The translations under genes were made by a program, and so were the position numbers. From contig BSBK01001302.1 of the NCBI GenBank assembly GCA_027943335.1, positions 1,995,501-2,059,500 on the forward strand: a stretch of 64,000 bases of DNA, given 5' to 3'. Numbering within the stretch: position 1 is the stretch's first letter; every line of letters starts with the position of its first letter. Origin of the DNA: Chamaecyparis obtusa (Eukaryota > Streptophyta > Pinopsida > Cupressales > Cupressaceae). Below are positions 1 through 13,300 of this stretch, piece by piece. Under the pieces are notes generated by a model. The model saw only the letters and a list, made by a program, of their open reading frames with translations, was not told the DNA's origin and ran no database searches.

Positions 1-839
1 CATAGTGTTCAGATGAATGATTTCATCTCTATATCATTATTTATGGTTATTGGATATCTTGGTTATTCTGTAATACTGACATGCAGATATGCAGAGGTTA
101 TTCTTATTCTTGTTATGTATCTAAGCCCTATTGTATTCTTTGTTGGTGTTTGTGTTCTTGTTTGTTATTTTCAGGGGCTTAGATGGCTAAAATCATGAAT
201 ATGGGCCAGTGGTTGGCAGCAGTTAAAATCTATGGAAAGCAGATTGTGGCTATGTTGTTAATCATTAGGACAATTTGTAGTTTGCTGAAATGTATTTAGC
301 AGAAAATTTTGTATATGAGGTTGTAACATTTCATTTAAGAGTACTAAGACTACTCTATTGTAATCTGAATCTTATGAATGTACTACTTTAACAATCAGGT
401 TGTTAACCTTAATGTTCAGTTTTGTGAATGTTAATAAAAAAAAAAAAATTCTATTTGTGGTTATAAATGGTTTCTTTGTTGTTCTGTTGGTTTCATCACC
501 TAGTCTTAGTCTGGGTGTTACAATCTATTCCCAAAATAATGCATGTTAGTTTTTTACAAAAAATAGACCTACACATAAAAGGAATTAGAGTTAAAAAACT
601 TAACATAATCAGAATTCAAAATAAATTATATGCTTAGATAGCTAATAGAGAGATTTTCAATATCACGTTGTTTGATTTTTACATTCTTGAGCCATGAGTA
701 AACTTGACGAGGAGCACACAAAAAAATATGTTTTTTTTATATGTCTACTAGAAAACACGTCTCGGGCCTATTTCAATCATCCAAGCCTTTGGGTTGGATC
801 TCCAAGGCAAATCCAAGCCTTAGGATTGGTAAATTCAAA
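1..839. other. Unassigned AT-rich stretch
   Basis: No gene is recognised. A 61-codon frame opens at 13 on the plus strand. A second frame of 38 codons, starting MAKIMNMGQW at 183, follows a splice-acceptor-like tract (a T-rich run ending in TTTTCAG at about 174). The next 150 bases are AT-rich and end in an A run at 433-448, so this could be the last exon and 3' end of an unknown transcript or retroposed copy. No protein family fits the short peptides, and nothing further is visible up to 839. Confidence 0.25.
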
Positions 840-1505
840 TCCTTTACAAAGTGTGCATACCCTATAGGGCATGCACCCTATCTAAGATATAGATTCATAT
901 AGTGATGAGAAATAGTCAAAGTGAGAGAGAGAGAGAGAGAGCTCTGTCTCTCTCCCTCCCCATACTCTCTCTCTCACCTTCTCACTTTGACCTTTTGTAT
1001 CTCTCTCTCCCTTCTCTCCTCTCTCTCTCATCACCCTCTCACCCTCTCTCTCTCTCTCCCTCTCTCCTCCATACTCTCTCTCTCTCTCTATGTGTGTGTA
1101 CTTGTCTCCCTCTCCCTCTTTCTCTCTCTCCCCCTTCTCTCTCTCTCACCTGGTGATGATAGAGAGAGGAGAGAAGGGAGAGAGAGATACAAAAGGTCAA
1201 AGTGAGAAGGTGAGAGAGAGTATGGGGGAGGGAGAGAGACAGAGCTCTCTCTCTCTCTCTCTCTGTACTTGTCTCCCTCTCCCACTTTCTCTCTCTCCCC
1301 CTTCTCTCTCTCTCACCTGGTGATGATAGAGAGAGGAGAGAAGGGAGAGAGAGATACAAAAGGTCAAAGTGAGAAGGTGAGAGAGAGAGTATGGGGGAGG
1401 GAGAGAGACAGAGCTCTCTCTCTCTCTCTCTCTGTGTGTGTACTTGTCTCCCTCTCCCTCTCTCTCTCTCTCCCCCTTCTCTCTCTCTCATCTTCTCTCT
1501 CTCCC

Positions 1506-1543
<38 letters not shown>

Positions 1544-1600
1544 ATAACCTTTATATTTTCCCTTTTTCTTGGTTTACATAGGGTGCACACCCTATTTAAT
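840..1600. repeat. CT/GA-rich foldback satellite with near-palindromic ends
   Basis: Long CT and GA runs are arranged as a complex repeat. A block of about 170 bp (TGTGTGTACTTGTCTCCC, CT tract, CACCTGGTGATGATAGAGAG, GA tract, AAAAGGTCAAAGTGAGAAGG) begins near 1090, again near 1262, and partly near 1432. The first part (about 921-1035) is the reverse complement of the GA halves at 1151-1249 and 1320-1420, so the region can fold back. Short near-palindromes flank it: ATAGGGCATGCACCCTAT at about 865 and ATAGGGTGCACACCCTAT at about 1578. Open frames here are low-complexity (RE/SL dipeptides) and are not genes. Confidence 0.7.
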
Positions 1601-1808
1601 ACTATTCATAACACTTTTTAGTGTTGCATAGGGCGAGCGCACTATAGCGCGCTTGCACTATGTAAAACTAAAATATACGGTCTTCTTTGCCAAGAATCTC
1701 ATGAAAGAGGCTCACTTTTTCTATTTTTGTCTGAGTTCTACATGTTATTCGACAAGTATTCACTTTTCATGGTGTTGATAGTGACAAAGAAGCATATTCT
1801 ATCAATTT

Positions 1809-2394
1809 TGTTAAAATGGAAAATAAATTTGAGCTAGGAAAAAATTAATCAATTGAGTAAGAAAAAGGAAGATTATCATGAATCAAGCTAATCCTTAGAG
1901 CATACACCAAAATGAAACAACAAAGGAGACAAGAAGATTTTGAAGGGGGAAAAGCGTAAAAAAACCCCCGTGAATTATGAATGGGAAAAATAGCCAAAGA
2001 GAGAGAGAGAGAGAGAGCTTTAGCTCATACAATATTTTAGAAGAATGAGAGAGAGAATACAGAAGAAGTGTTGTGTGAAGAGAGGAGAAATATCTCTATA
2101 TGTAGAGATAAGAGAAGGAGTTCAAAATGTAACTCCCATGAGAATGAATGCCACCATTCATAAGTGTGTGAGGCCAAGTGTGAGATTCCTCATAAGGAGG
2201 AATAAACTAATTTACAAAATAAGTATTTGTCCTTACATATTCTACTAGAGGACAAAATAAAATATAGGAGAAAGAAGACAAAAAGAAATATATTAGGATA
2301 CCTTGGCTTATATCCTAATATATTAGAACAAGAAAAGAAAACAAGTCTAACCTTGGTTTATAAATACACCAAGGAAAGATTACAACTTCTAACA
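1809..2394 (-). repeat. Copia 3' LTR
   Basis: This 586-bp LTR is a copy of 9436-10063. It is shorter mainly because its GA tract (about 1999-2016) has roughly nine units, against about 30 in the other LTR (9632-9688). TGTTA/TAACA termini are intact and the left flank is the target duplication AATTT. Confidence 0.95.
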
Positions 2395-2404
2395 CCCCAC
2401 TTTA
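2395..2404 (-). promoter_or_regulatory. Copia polypurine tract
   Basis: On the minus strand the sequence TAAAGTGGGG directly abuts the 3' LTR. This is the expected place and composition for the plus-strand DNA priming site used in reverse transcription. Confidence 0.8.
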
Positions 2405-5400
2405 ATCTTTACTTGGGGTTATTACATCAAGGGATATTAATCCCAAATTTTTACAATGCAATTCAAATTTCTCTCTAGAAAGAGGCTTTGTCAAAATATC
2501 AACAACTTGATCTTCTACTTTGCAATGAATGAGGGAAATTCTATTTTCTGCAATGTGTTCTCTAATGAAGTGGTGGTGGAGAGAAATGTGCTTTGACTTT
2601 GCATGGTAAACTAGATTCTTTGCCAATGCTATTGCGCTTTGATTATCACAATACAAAGGTGTAGGTTCAAGTGTTGAGGTAGACCCAAATCTTCAAGTAT
2701 TCTTCTAAGCCATAGGGCTTCTTTAGAGGCATGAGTACGACTTTTATATTCTGCTTTAGTGGAACATAAAGACACAGATTGTTCTTTTTTACTTTTCCAA
2801 GAGATAGAACCTGAACCAAGAGAAAAACAATATCCAAAAGTAGATTTCCCATCATTGGGATCTCCACCTAGATCTGAATCAGTAAAACCTTTTAAAGAGA
2901 AATCAAAATTTGCATCATAAAATAGACCTAACTTAATAGTACCTTTAATATAACGTAATATTCTTTTAGAAATTTTAAAATGAGTTTGTTGAGGTTTTGA
3001 CATAAATCTGGAAACTAAACCAACACTAAAAGATAAATCAGGTCTAGTGAGTGTTAAATAAATCAGACTGCCTATTAGTTCTCTATAGGGAGTAGCATCA
3101 ATATAAGGAGATTCCATATCCACCATTAATTTAGTTCCTAAGTCACATGGAATTGAAACTGGATTAGCATCATTCATATGAAATCTATCTAACAGATCTT
3201 TAGCATATTTACTTTGAGATATAAAAATACCATTAGAAGTTTGCCAAATTTGCATTCCTAAGAAATAATGTAATAATCCTAAGTCTGTCATTTAAAATTT
3301 CTGGTTGAGTTGAAATTTAACATCATAAATTAAATGGTTAGAGTTGGAAGTAAGAATTAAATCATCAACATATAGAATGATAATAATAATGTTATCTTCA
3401 CTATGTTTGATATATAAATTAGGATCATTTTTACTTCTTTCAAAACCTTGGGAAAGAAAGAAGGCATTAATTTTAGCATACCATTCTCTAGGAGATTGTT
3501 TTAAACCATAAATAGACTTTTTTAATTTGCAGACTAAATGTTCAGTACCTTCTTGAATAAAACTAGGAGGTTGAGACATATAGATTTCTTCATGCAAGTC
3601 ACCATTTAAAAAATCACTTTTAACATCCATTTGATGAAGAGGCCAATTCATTTTAGTAGCTAAAGCAATAACAACTTTAATGGTAGGCATTTTAGAAATA
3701 GGAGCAAAGGTTTCATTATAATCTATTCCTTCAATTTGAGAAAATCCTCTAGCAACTAATCTAGCTTTAAATTTACTAATTTCATTATTAGAGTTTAATT
3801 TAGTTTTATATAACCATTTACAAGAAACTAAATTCTTACTAGGAGGTAAAGGAACTAAATCCCAAGTATTATTAGAAATTAAATAATCATATTCTTCTTG
3901 CATAGCAGTTTGCCAATGAGGTTGATTTTTAGCTTGAGAAAATGTTTGAGGATCATTAGAATTAGATAAAGAAGACATAAGAGCATAATTGTAGTAATTT
4001 ATCCTTCTAGGTTTAAGTCCACCCATTCTAGCAATGTAATCATCACCTTCATTAAGTAAATCTTTAAACCATTTAGAATTTCTTCTAGAATTAACATAAA
4101 TATTACTAGGAGTAAATAAATTGTTACCATCATCCTCATCATCACTACTACTACTGCTAGTAGAAACAAAAGGATTAGGAGGAGTATCATTACTATCTTT
4201 GTGCTCATTATGAGTGTTATTACTATCTTTATGCTCATTATTACTATCCTAATTGTGAGAAACAGAAACAGAAGGAATAGAAACATTAGGAGCAGAAACT
4301 TTAGGAATAGGGTTGAGAGATGGAGGTTGGTCCTCCACAAGAACAATATTGCTAAAATCATAATCTGAAATTTGAGAGCAATCATGAACACCATTTTCAA
4401 CAATGCACACATCTCTAGCTATCTTAACTTTATTAGTAAGAGGATCATAAACTCTATAACCTTTAGTAGTTTCAGAATATCCAACAAAAATGTGAGGTGT
4501 GGATTTAGGATCTAACTTGTGCCTATTCTGTTTAGGTGTGTGAACATAAGCAATGGATCCAAAAATACGTAAATGAGATAGATTTGGTTTTTTATCAGAC
4601 CAAACTTCTTCAGGAGTTTTGTTTGGAAGGGCTTTAGTAGGAGTTCTATTAATAATATAAGTGGCACATGCCATGGCTTCAGCCCAAAATTTATAATCCA
4701 TATTCGTAGCATGCAAAAAACATCTAGCCATTTCTACTATTGTTCTATGCTTACATTCTGCCACACCATTCTGTTCTAGTGTATAAGGAACAGTAAGCTC
4801 ATGTTTAATACCAAAAGATCTTAAATAATTATGAAAAGAATGATTAACATATTCAGTACCATTATCAGTCCTAAGAACCTGAATTTTACAACGACTTTGT
4901 CTTTCTACAAATGCATGAAATTCAACAAAAGTATCAAGAACTTGATCTTTACTATGTAAGAAATAAATCCATGTTCTATGAGAGTAATCATCAACAAATG
5001 TTAGAGCATAGTTAGATCCAGAAAGTGAAATATTTTCCATAGGACCTAGAAGATCACTATGGATGAGGGCTAACTTATTATTAGCTCTCCAAGATGATTT
5101 ATGAGGAAAAGAGTCTCTATGCATTTTACCACTCATAAATCCATTGCAATCTAATTTAAAAGTAGTAAACTTAGGTAGTCCTTCTACCATATTTTCCCTT
5201 TGCATTAATGAAATATATTCATAATTTAAATGTCCTAGCCTCTCATGCCAAATATGAAAATCAACAGTAGTAAGGAAAGAGTATCTAGGAGAGGAAAATT
5301 GGTAAAACTTAAAAAGATTATCATCATCTAACTTAGCATTAACAACTATTTTATCAATGTTAGGATCAATTATATGACAGTTATTTTTATGAAATTCAAT

Positions 5401-6591
5401 TTTATAATCTTGACATAATTGAGGAACAGAAAGAAGATTAGCTTTTAAATTAGGAACATACAGAACATCATGTAATTTACCATTAGGGATAGAGACATTA
5501 CCAGTTCCTTCAACTTTACAACAGTGATTATCAACTAAAGAAACAGGAACATTCAAAGAATCAGGTTGCAGAGAATCAAAAACTTCTTTATGAGAAGTAA
5601 CATGTTGAGATGCACCACTATCAACAATCCATTCAAGTGGTTTAGAAGCATTAAAACTAACAGTAAAAGCAGAACAAGATTGATTATTAGAGTTATTTTG
5701 AGAGTTACGTTGATTATCTTTCTGTTTCTTGAAACAATTATGAACTAGATGACCATTTTTACCACAATAAGTGCAGTAAGGCCTATTTGAAGGATTATTA
5801 TTATTATTGTTGTTGTTGTTGTTGTTGTTATTATTAGGTCTTTGATAATTGTTATTAGCAGTGTTAGGTCTTTGATGATTTTGATTGCAGTTAGAATTGT
5901 TTGATCTTTGATTATTGTGATTGTTATTTGAATTATTACTAGCTCTATTATTATGAGATTGAGAAACATAAGCATGTTCTTGAGATTTCAATATACCAAA
6001 TTGGATTAGTTTAGCCTCCTCTTGACGCAACATAGTTTGAAAAATAGGATAAGTTAATTGAGTTGCTAAAGAGGGAATAGCTAATTGAGAATAGATATTA
6101 GTAATAAATTGCTGAAACTGCCTAGGTAAACATTTACAAATTATGATATGAATTATCCTTAAATCAGAAAGAGGAACTTGTAACCCATTTAATAAAACTC
6201 TAATAGAATCAAATTTAAGTAAAAAATCATCAACAGAATTAAAATCTGTATACCTAAGATCTTCAAGTTGGTCTTGAAGTTGGATTTTACGGGTCTCATC
6301 TGCACTGTCATAGGTGTTTTTCAGGATGTCCCAAGCCTGATGGGCTTTAGTACAAGATGAGATAAGGACATATAATTCAGGGCTTAAGGATATGCCAATT
6401 AAACCAAGGGCTTCGTCATTCTTAGCTTGCCAAGCATCTTGGTCAGCTTGAGAAGCAGTGGTAGTGGGTTTGATGCTGGCATTAGTGGCAACATCTAACA
6501 GATGGTGAAATCTAAATATCCAGGTCATGTGGGTTTTCCAGGCATGATAGTTGGTGCTGGTCAATTTGATCTTAGGCATTAGGGTAGACAT
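2402..6591 (-). pseudogene. Copia gag-pol polyprotein, broken by two stops and a frameshift
   Basis: The start is taken at MSTLMPKIKL (6591), since the upstream extension has no gag similarity. Gag of about 250 residues leads to a poly-Asn run and a CCHC knuckle (CTYCGKNGHLVHNC). Protease has WIVDSGASQHV. The integrase zinc region reads CNGFMSGK, where a second Cys is expected at the Phe. The integrase core keeps HSDLLGP, RTDNGTEY and the Glu of NGVAE. Reverse transcriptase has MDVKSDFLNG and the YVDD active site. RNase H ends the frame (STKAEY, YCDNQSAIALAKN). A TAG at 4249 and a TAA at 3292 interrupt one continuous frame, and a frameshift lies near 2660-2690. A nonfunctional but recently active copy is likely; intact relatives could supply proteins in trans. 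Confidence 0.93.
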
Positions 6592-7054
6592 GATGGATGC
6601 AGGAATAAGGCAGAATGGACAGGGAAGCAAGAAAGGAAAAAAAAATTCCCCTTATTTGAAAGGAGTATGAAATTATATTAGAAAGGAAATAAATAAAAAG
6701 CTTCCTTAATGCAGATAAGAGAATTAAAAAATAATAATAATTAACAAGAAAATATAATATCAAATTTTATAAGGTTAGAATTTGCACAATGTAATAAAAT
6801 TTGAAAAAAATCAATACAAAACCTACCATATTTGAAAGAGAAAAAACATTTATAAATTAAAGAATTTAAAAAAACTCTTTTAAAAAAAAATTAACTTATT
6901 ATTTTTTAAAAAACAAAAAAAATAAAAGTAAAAAAAATGAAAAACTTAAATTAACAAAGAACTTGATTTATCTACCAAGTTAATACGAAAATATTAACAA
7001 CTCAAAGCCAATGGAAATAATTAATAATCACAGACAGACTAATATCGAACTAAC

Positions 7055-7196
<142 letters not shown>

Positions 7197-8230
7197 GTGC
7201 AAATACAAGCAAACTGAAGATAATTATGCACTCTAATAGAAAACCGTTATTAAAAAGGCAAAAAAAGATATTAATATGTAATGGAGCTGATATCACCAGC
7301 ATGCAGAGCAAAAAATCGACATAAGACTGTGACTATATAAAATCTACCAGATCTGTAGATAAAAAAATAACTAGATCTTCCTCAAAAAATATTAATATTT
7401 CTCCGCTAATAAGATCTAACAAACTAAATCTAAAAAAAACTAGAGTTTAGTTTAGAGATCAAATCTATGTAATAAACTTAACATGCAATGAAAAACCTGC
7501 AAAGAAAAGCTTGTTAGAAATAATTACTAACGTAATAAAAAAAAATGTTAGTTAAAAATGTAATTAAATGTTAAACGTTAACCTACAAAATGATTATAAT
7601 AAATGTTAACTGCAAAATGGGGCGTATACAAATGTCGTAGGAAAGGTGACAATCTAAGCTGAGTAAAGTGCGACGCTCTAATATGTATCAAGAAGATTCT
7701 ACACATATAATGAAACTTGCAAAGAGATTAGCTTGCAAAAAAACAAGATGATTAACTACAAAGCTAAAACTTTAATGAGAATGCTAAAACTACAAAAATG
7801 TTCCAAAACCTACAAATGAAATGTTAATAACATGCAGAGAGATACAACTTAGCAGTTTTTCTTTTATTAAACTTTATAAATCTTTACTAAAAGTTAGGTT
7901 TCTAAAAAATTGTTAGATATACAAGATAAGATATTAACAATGCAAAACGATAATGATAAAAAATGTTGCATGCAGATGCATATAAATGACTAAATTTATG
8001 AGACTAAATCTATGAGACTAAAACAATAGACTTGTGAGATTAAAGAAGAGTAGAGTATGGAATGCAAAAAAAAAAAATGTTAGTTTATCATCCCTTGACC
8101 ACATCCATCTCAGATAATCCAACCATGTGCGTGAATCCTTTGCATTGGCTTTCCCTTAAATCTGGAGTACTAACTCTAATGCAAAGTCTAAAATTCCTGC
8201 ATGCACCTAGTCAATCCAATAACCCTTAAA

Positions 8231-8476
8231 TTAAAAAAGTTAAAGAAAGCAGATGCAGTACGAAGGCGGAAGATACAAGCTAAGAAGGTAGCTCAAGAGA
8301 TTCAAGCTGACACAATTAAGAGAATACTGGGCCAAGACTCTTATAAGCAAAAATGATAGGAGAAACTTCGAAGACAAAGGGACGAAATGCAACAGGAGAA
8401 AAGAGCTGCTACTATCAATGCTCAGATTAAGAGCGAGATGCAAGAAAATGCAATTAAAAGAAAAAAAAAATATTAG
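8231..8476 (+). pseudogene. Fragment resembling PAPA-1 domain of INO80 complex subunit B
   Basis: The plus strand reads LKKLKKADAVRRRKIQAKKV, then AQEIQADTIKRILGQDSYKQ, two adjacent stops (TGA TAG near 8353), and EKLRRQRDEMQQEKRAAT. The basic coiled pattern with the core IKRILGQDS strongly recalls the PAPA-1 domain of plant INO80B-like proteins, which are chromatin-remodelling subunits with a C-terminal HIT zinc finger. Only this stretch is seen; there is no zinc finger and no upstream or downstream exon. It lies antisense within the Copia leader, so it is probably a captured exon that has since decayed. The family call rests on remembered family pattern and was not searched. Confidence 0.6.
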
Positions 8477-9423
8477 CGCATGCAAGGCAGATCAATATTA
8501 AGAAATGTGAGTATATTATTGCAGAGAATCAAATATTAGTGTTGAAAAATAAGGATAAAAATGTAATGAATATAGTACAACTTTCCAATCAAAGAATTTA
8601 CCAATGCAGACTTTGTAGGTTCACCGACGACAGGTAACTGAAATGCAGAATAAAATACTATCAATGAAAAAAAAATGTATGTAAAGAGAATAAACCTGCA
8701 CACGCAAGAGGCGAATGATTACAAATTGAAAGAAAAACTATGCATGCAAAATGCATAAACAGATTATGAAGACAGAGGAATAAAAAACACACGCAGGAAT
8801 AGAAAGGAAGATAAAAAATGGAAATATACTAAAAAAAGGACATAAATAGATGTTAAACAATATGATATAGATTTATTTTTTGAAAAATAGTATTAACTCT
8901 TTTTGTTAGAATAGGATTTATTGTAAATAATAACTGCTAGATTATTTAACCAAGGAAACTAAATTAAGGGTTAGTAACCAAAGAAAAGGATATTAATCAC
9001 AAAAAATTATAATTTTTTAAACCTTTTTTTTATTTAAAAAAACTAAATAACTTTAGACTTTTTAAATTAGAAGTGCTAAATTATTTTAAACAAGGGATAT
9101 AACACTACTACAAAATAATAAAAAGAAACTAATTTTAAAGAAGAAGATAATTAAAAAATTTAAAATCTAAAAGAGATTATATAAATTCTACTAAATAATT
9201 ATATAAAATCTAGGAGCAATAAGAAAGGATTATAATTTTTTTTTTAAAAAATAAATAAAGCTAAATAGAATTTTTAATGAACTCTTTAGTGGCACGCCTT
9301 CCAAAGAGAGAAAAAATGAACTAAACAACTCTCTCAATATTAAAAAAAGATGAGTCTCCGAATTGGAGTGCTCCGAGATATGATAATCACTTAAGTCTAT
9401 GAATTCAAAAATGGATTAAACCT

Positions 9424-9435
9424 GCTCTGATACCA
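9424..9435 (-). promoter_or_regulatory. Copia primer-binding site (initiator tRNA-Met)
   Basis: The minus strand reads TGGTATCAGAGC immediately next to the 5' LTR. This is the standard complement of the 3' end of plant initiator methionine tRNA, the usual Copia primer. Confidence 0.95.
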
Positions 9436-9623
9436 TGTTAAAATAGAAAATAAATTCGAGCTAGGAACAAATTAATCTAATTGAGTAAGGAAAAAGGAAG
9501 ATTATCATGAATCAAGCTAATCCTTAGAGCATACACCAAAATGAAACAACAAAGGAGACAAGAAGATTTTGAAGGGGGAAAAGCGTTAAAAAACCTCCGT
9601 GAATTATGAATGGGCAAAATAGC

Positions 9624-9691
<68 letters not shown>

Positions 9692-10063
9692 TAGCTCATA
9701 CAATATTTTAGAAGAATGAGAGAGAATAGAGAAGAAGTGTTGTGTGAAGAGAGGAGAAATATCTCTATATGTAGAGATAAGAGAAGGAGTTCAAAATGTA
9801 ACTCCCATGAGAATGAATGCCACCATTCATAAGTGTGTGAGGCCAAGTGTGAGATTTCTCATAAGGAGGAATAAACTAATTTACAAAATAAATATTTGTC
9901 CTCACATATTCTACTAGAGGACAAAATAGAATGTAGGAGAAAGAAGACAAAAATAAATATATTAGGATACCTTGGCTTATATCCTAATATATTAGAACAA
10001 GAAAAGAAAACAAGTCTAACCTTGGTTTATGAATACACCAAGGAAAGATTACAACTTCTAACA
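9436..10063 (-). repeat. Copia 5' LTR
   Basis: This 628-bp LTR is near-identical to 1809-2394 apart from scattered substitutions and a longer GA tract at about 9632-9688. It is flanked on the right by the target duplication AATTT (10064-10068). Confidence 0.95.
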
Positions 10064-10364
10064 AATTTGCACCATCTTTTTATTTAAAAATCAACATCAA
10101 ATTGTGAAAGTCCATCATTATCACCAAAATTTATTGATTGAGGTAAGTTTTTTAATTTTTTACATGTCAAATATGAGTAAAGAGTGTTTTGGTTTATAAT
10201 TGGTATGATATAGACTTGTTCAATACATAATTTGATATAATTGTAATAAATTTATATTATAATTTGTCATATTGTAAGAGGTTTATATTATAATTTGACT
10301 TATTATTTTACATTTATATTATATTTTTAAAATTGTAATCAATTCATATGTAGAAATAATTATC
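10064..10364 (+). other. Possible 5' untranslated exon and intron of the next gene
   Basis: A consensus donor (GAG|GTAAGT) occurs at 10143 and an acceptor (TATGTAG) ends at 10353, a few bases before the first Met (10365) of the transposase-like frame. This could be a leader intron. The Copia inserted about 80 bp to the left of the donor. No coding signal is visible within the stretch. Confidence 0.35.
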
Positions 10365-13300
10365 ATGCCAAGGAAATGAGAAAAGAATTTAACACCAAAA
10401 GAGCATGAAAGAGACAAAGAGAAGAAAAGGGAAATAATTAGACAACTTCGTGAACAAAAAAAATTAGATACCATAGAAGAAGATTTTTCTTTAGATGAGG
10501 AACATGAAACATCAATACAAAGTAAGAGAGAATTGGAACTAGAATAAAAAAGACAACAAATGAGAAACTTGCATGCAACGAGACAATTGAATTTTGAAGA
10601 TGCGGGGACATCATCTATGAGTTCCCAAGTTCAAGAGACATCATCATTCAATGTTTGTGGCACACCAATGTATCATGTTGAAGACACACCATTGTCTACT
10701 TTCGAAGGTGGAGGCACACCAATGTATCATGTTGAAGGCACACCATTGTCTACTTTCGAAGGTGTGGGCACACCCTTGTATCATGTTGAAGGCACAACAT
10801 TATCTACATCCCAAGGTGTAGGCACAACATCGTCTCATGTTGAAGGCACACAATTATCTACATCCCAAGGTGTGGGTACAACATCATCTCATGTTGAAGG
10901 CACTCAAGATGGTATGCAATTCACACATAATATTTTTGATGCTCCTAGAATTATTAAATATAGAAAGCCAAAATATTTGATTGATATTGATACTAACATT
11001 TTGCAAGCAATGCCTGACAAGATTCCCAAGTGTACTTGTCAACGAAATGTTAATCGTATTTAGAGATTATTTTTTGAGAATTTAAACATGACAGGAAGAT
11101 GTCAACTATTTGTTGAAATGATGAGAAATCTAAAATTTAAGCCCATCATGAAGATTCTTGGGCTAAGAACGATGGATGAGTCAAGTGAAAAATATATTGT
11201 AAAGAATCTAATGACTGCATATGAGAGTGTGGGTTCCACATCATGCACAAAAGATAGTAATGTCACATGACGTGTACTTACATCAATGATAGTAAGCACT
11301 CAAATGAAGAAATCTTGACTCATTAGAAAGACAAGCAAAACATTGAAAATAAGTAGAAAGTCTCTAATGAGAGCCCTAGGAAGGCATCAAAGAGTGGAAG
11401 ATCCAAATAGCAATGAGTTATGGGGATTTTCCGGTAGACTACCATGAAAATATAAAGCAATTGTTGAAGCTTTGAAATCCTTGATTGAAGAATTTTGGAA
11501 GAATAATACACGGGTATCTCCTAATCAAAGAGATGTTGGAAGAAGGAGGATTGGTAGTCGAATTTGTGTTCCACATCCAAAATATTTTTTGGATTCAACT
11601 CAGACACAATTCTTTGCAAAATTTATGCATATGTATCCTCAAATTAAAATTGGTCAAAGATATTTTGAAATGTTTAAACCTTTTTATGTGAAGATAAATC
11701 ACACACGCACAACTTGTTGTTGTATGGTATATATTGAATTTTCTAACCATTTTGAAGTTTATAGGAATATATGTGTAGATTTGCACTCTAACAATGTTTT
11801 GCAAGATTGTAACATAAATATCCCACCTAGATCTTCAAGGGAATTAATATCTACCATTTCATGTGAAAGAGTGGATGGTCAACAATTTTACAAGCTCTCA
11901 TGCTTGAATAGTACATGCATAAATTGCGGAGGTTTGCGACATTTGCCAATTTATCAACATATGGAGATTACGCATGCAATCGGTAATGAAATAGTGGAAT
12001 TTGGAAAATATAAGACCGTGACATACAATCTAAAAGATGGAAAAGAGGCTAAAAGATGTGATTTAGTAATTGAAAAAATTCTAGTGTATCAGTTCATGGA
12101 CATTTTTTGTAAAAAAATTATTTATGAGTATGCAAGGCATACACATAGAGTGCGATGGTTGGATATGAAATTCAAGGTGTGCAAGGACACATTCCCACTT
12201 GATACCATTCTTTCAGTTGTGGAATTTGCAGAGAACTACACACTACAACCACAGAATGAGGTGCAAGCAAAGTATTACAGCTCTCAACAGGTTGCTATAT
12301 GTGTTCATATAACATTCATGCATGCACCAGATAGTACAGAGGAGAACAGGAAGATATTAGGGAGTATCATTTTTATATCAGTGATGATCACTCACATTCT
12401 ATAGAGTTTGTACATAGTTGCTTTCAACTATTTTATGGTCATTTGCAAACAGGGGCATAAAATATCATCGACATATCATTTGATCAGATAATTGTGCATC
12501 ACAATTCAAGAATTCTTGGATGTTTTATTGGTTGTGCAGGAAGCATAAGATTATTGGAATTCAATATATGTGAAATTTCATAGAGGCTGGTCATGGAAAG
12601 GGAGAGCACGATGGTGCAGGTGCATGTATTAAAAGAGCCTTAGCATGTGAAGAATTAAAGTACAAAGAGAAAGCAACATTTTCAGATGCAGGATGTATTG
12701 TCTAGTGGTGTAATGCTACAATGGGTCCAATTAATGAAGGTGATTCTATGGGTCATAGATGTTTTTGGTTGATGGATGAAACTAACATTACACCATATGA
12801 GGATTGTTGTACATTGACAGGATCGAGTGAGCTACACTCTTTTAGAAGTTGTAATGCAGGTTCATGGAGTATCCAAAGACAACATATGGTGTGCTTTTGT
12901 TCATCATGTGTAAATGAATATTGGGATTGGTGTGAGTCAAAGGAATGGGTTGATGAATGGTATACACATATTTTGAGTCCACTTGCCTCCTATCATCCCC
13001 ATGAATCACTACAATAGATAGAAATAGAATCATCCATTGACTTTGATCACTTATCTAATCTAGTACAACCAGGTCTCTATTTTCCACATACAAATAATCT
13101 CAAATTTAGTACTTTATCATAAATATTTAGTAAACTAATGTCCTCATGTTATGTTTATATCATTACAAGACACGTTTTTATTGTTATTGCACCTGAAGAC
13201 AATGAAGAAGGGAGAGATTATTATTTGTGTCGTTGTGTTGAGGCAAAAAAGAAATTGGATCACTCAGTTATCGATGGTGAAGAATTAGAATACCCTATAG

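Noticed and set aside
840..1600. CRISPR-like repetition
   Set aside because: Repeats are CT/GA tandem units without unique equal-length spacers, in plant nuclear DNA.
902..1621. Several open frames of Arg/Glu and Ser/Leu repeats on both strands
   Set aside because: They are translations of the CT/GA satellite, with no complexity or family resemblance.
1632..1662. Short GC-rich near-palindrome (GCGCACTATAGCGCGC) as a terminator or origin
   Set aside because: It is isolated and too short, with no transcription unit next to it.
2227..2478. Open frame of 83 codons across the Copia LTR edge, similar to one at 9896
   Set aside because: It lies in the LTR on the strand opposite to transcription and is repeated only because the LTR is.
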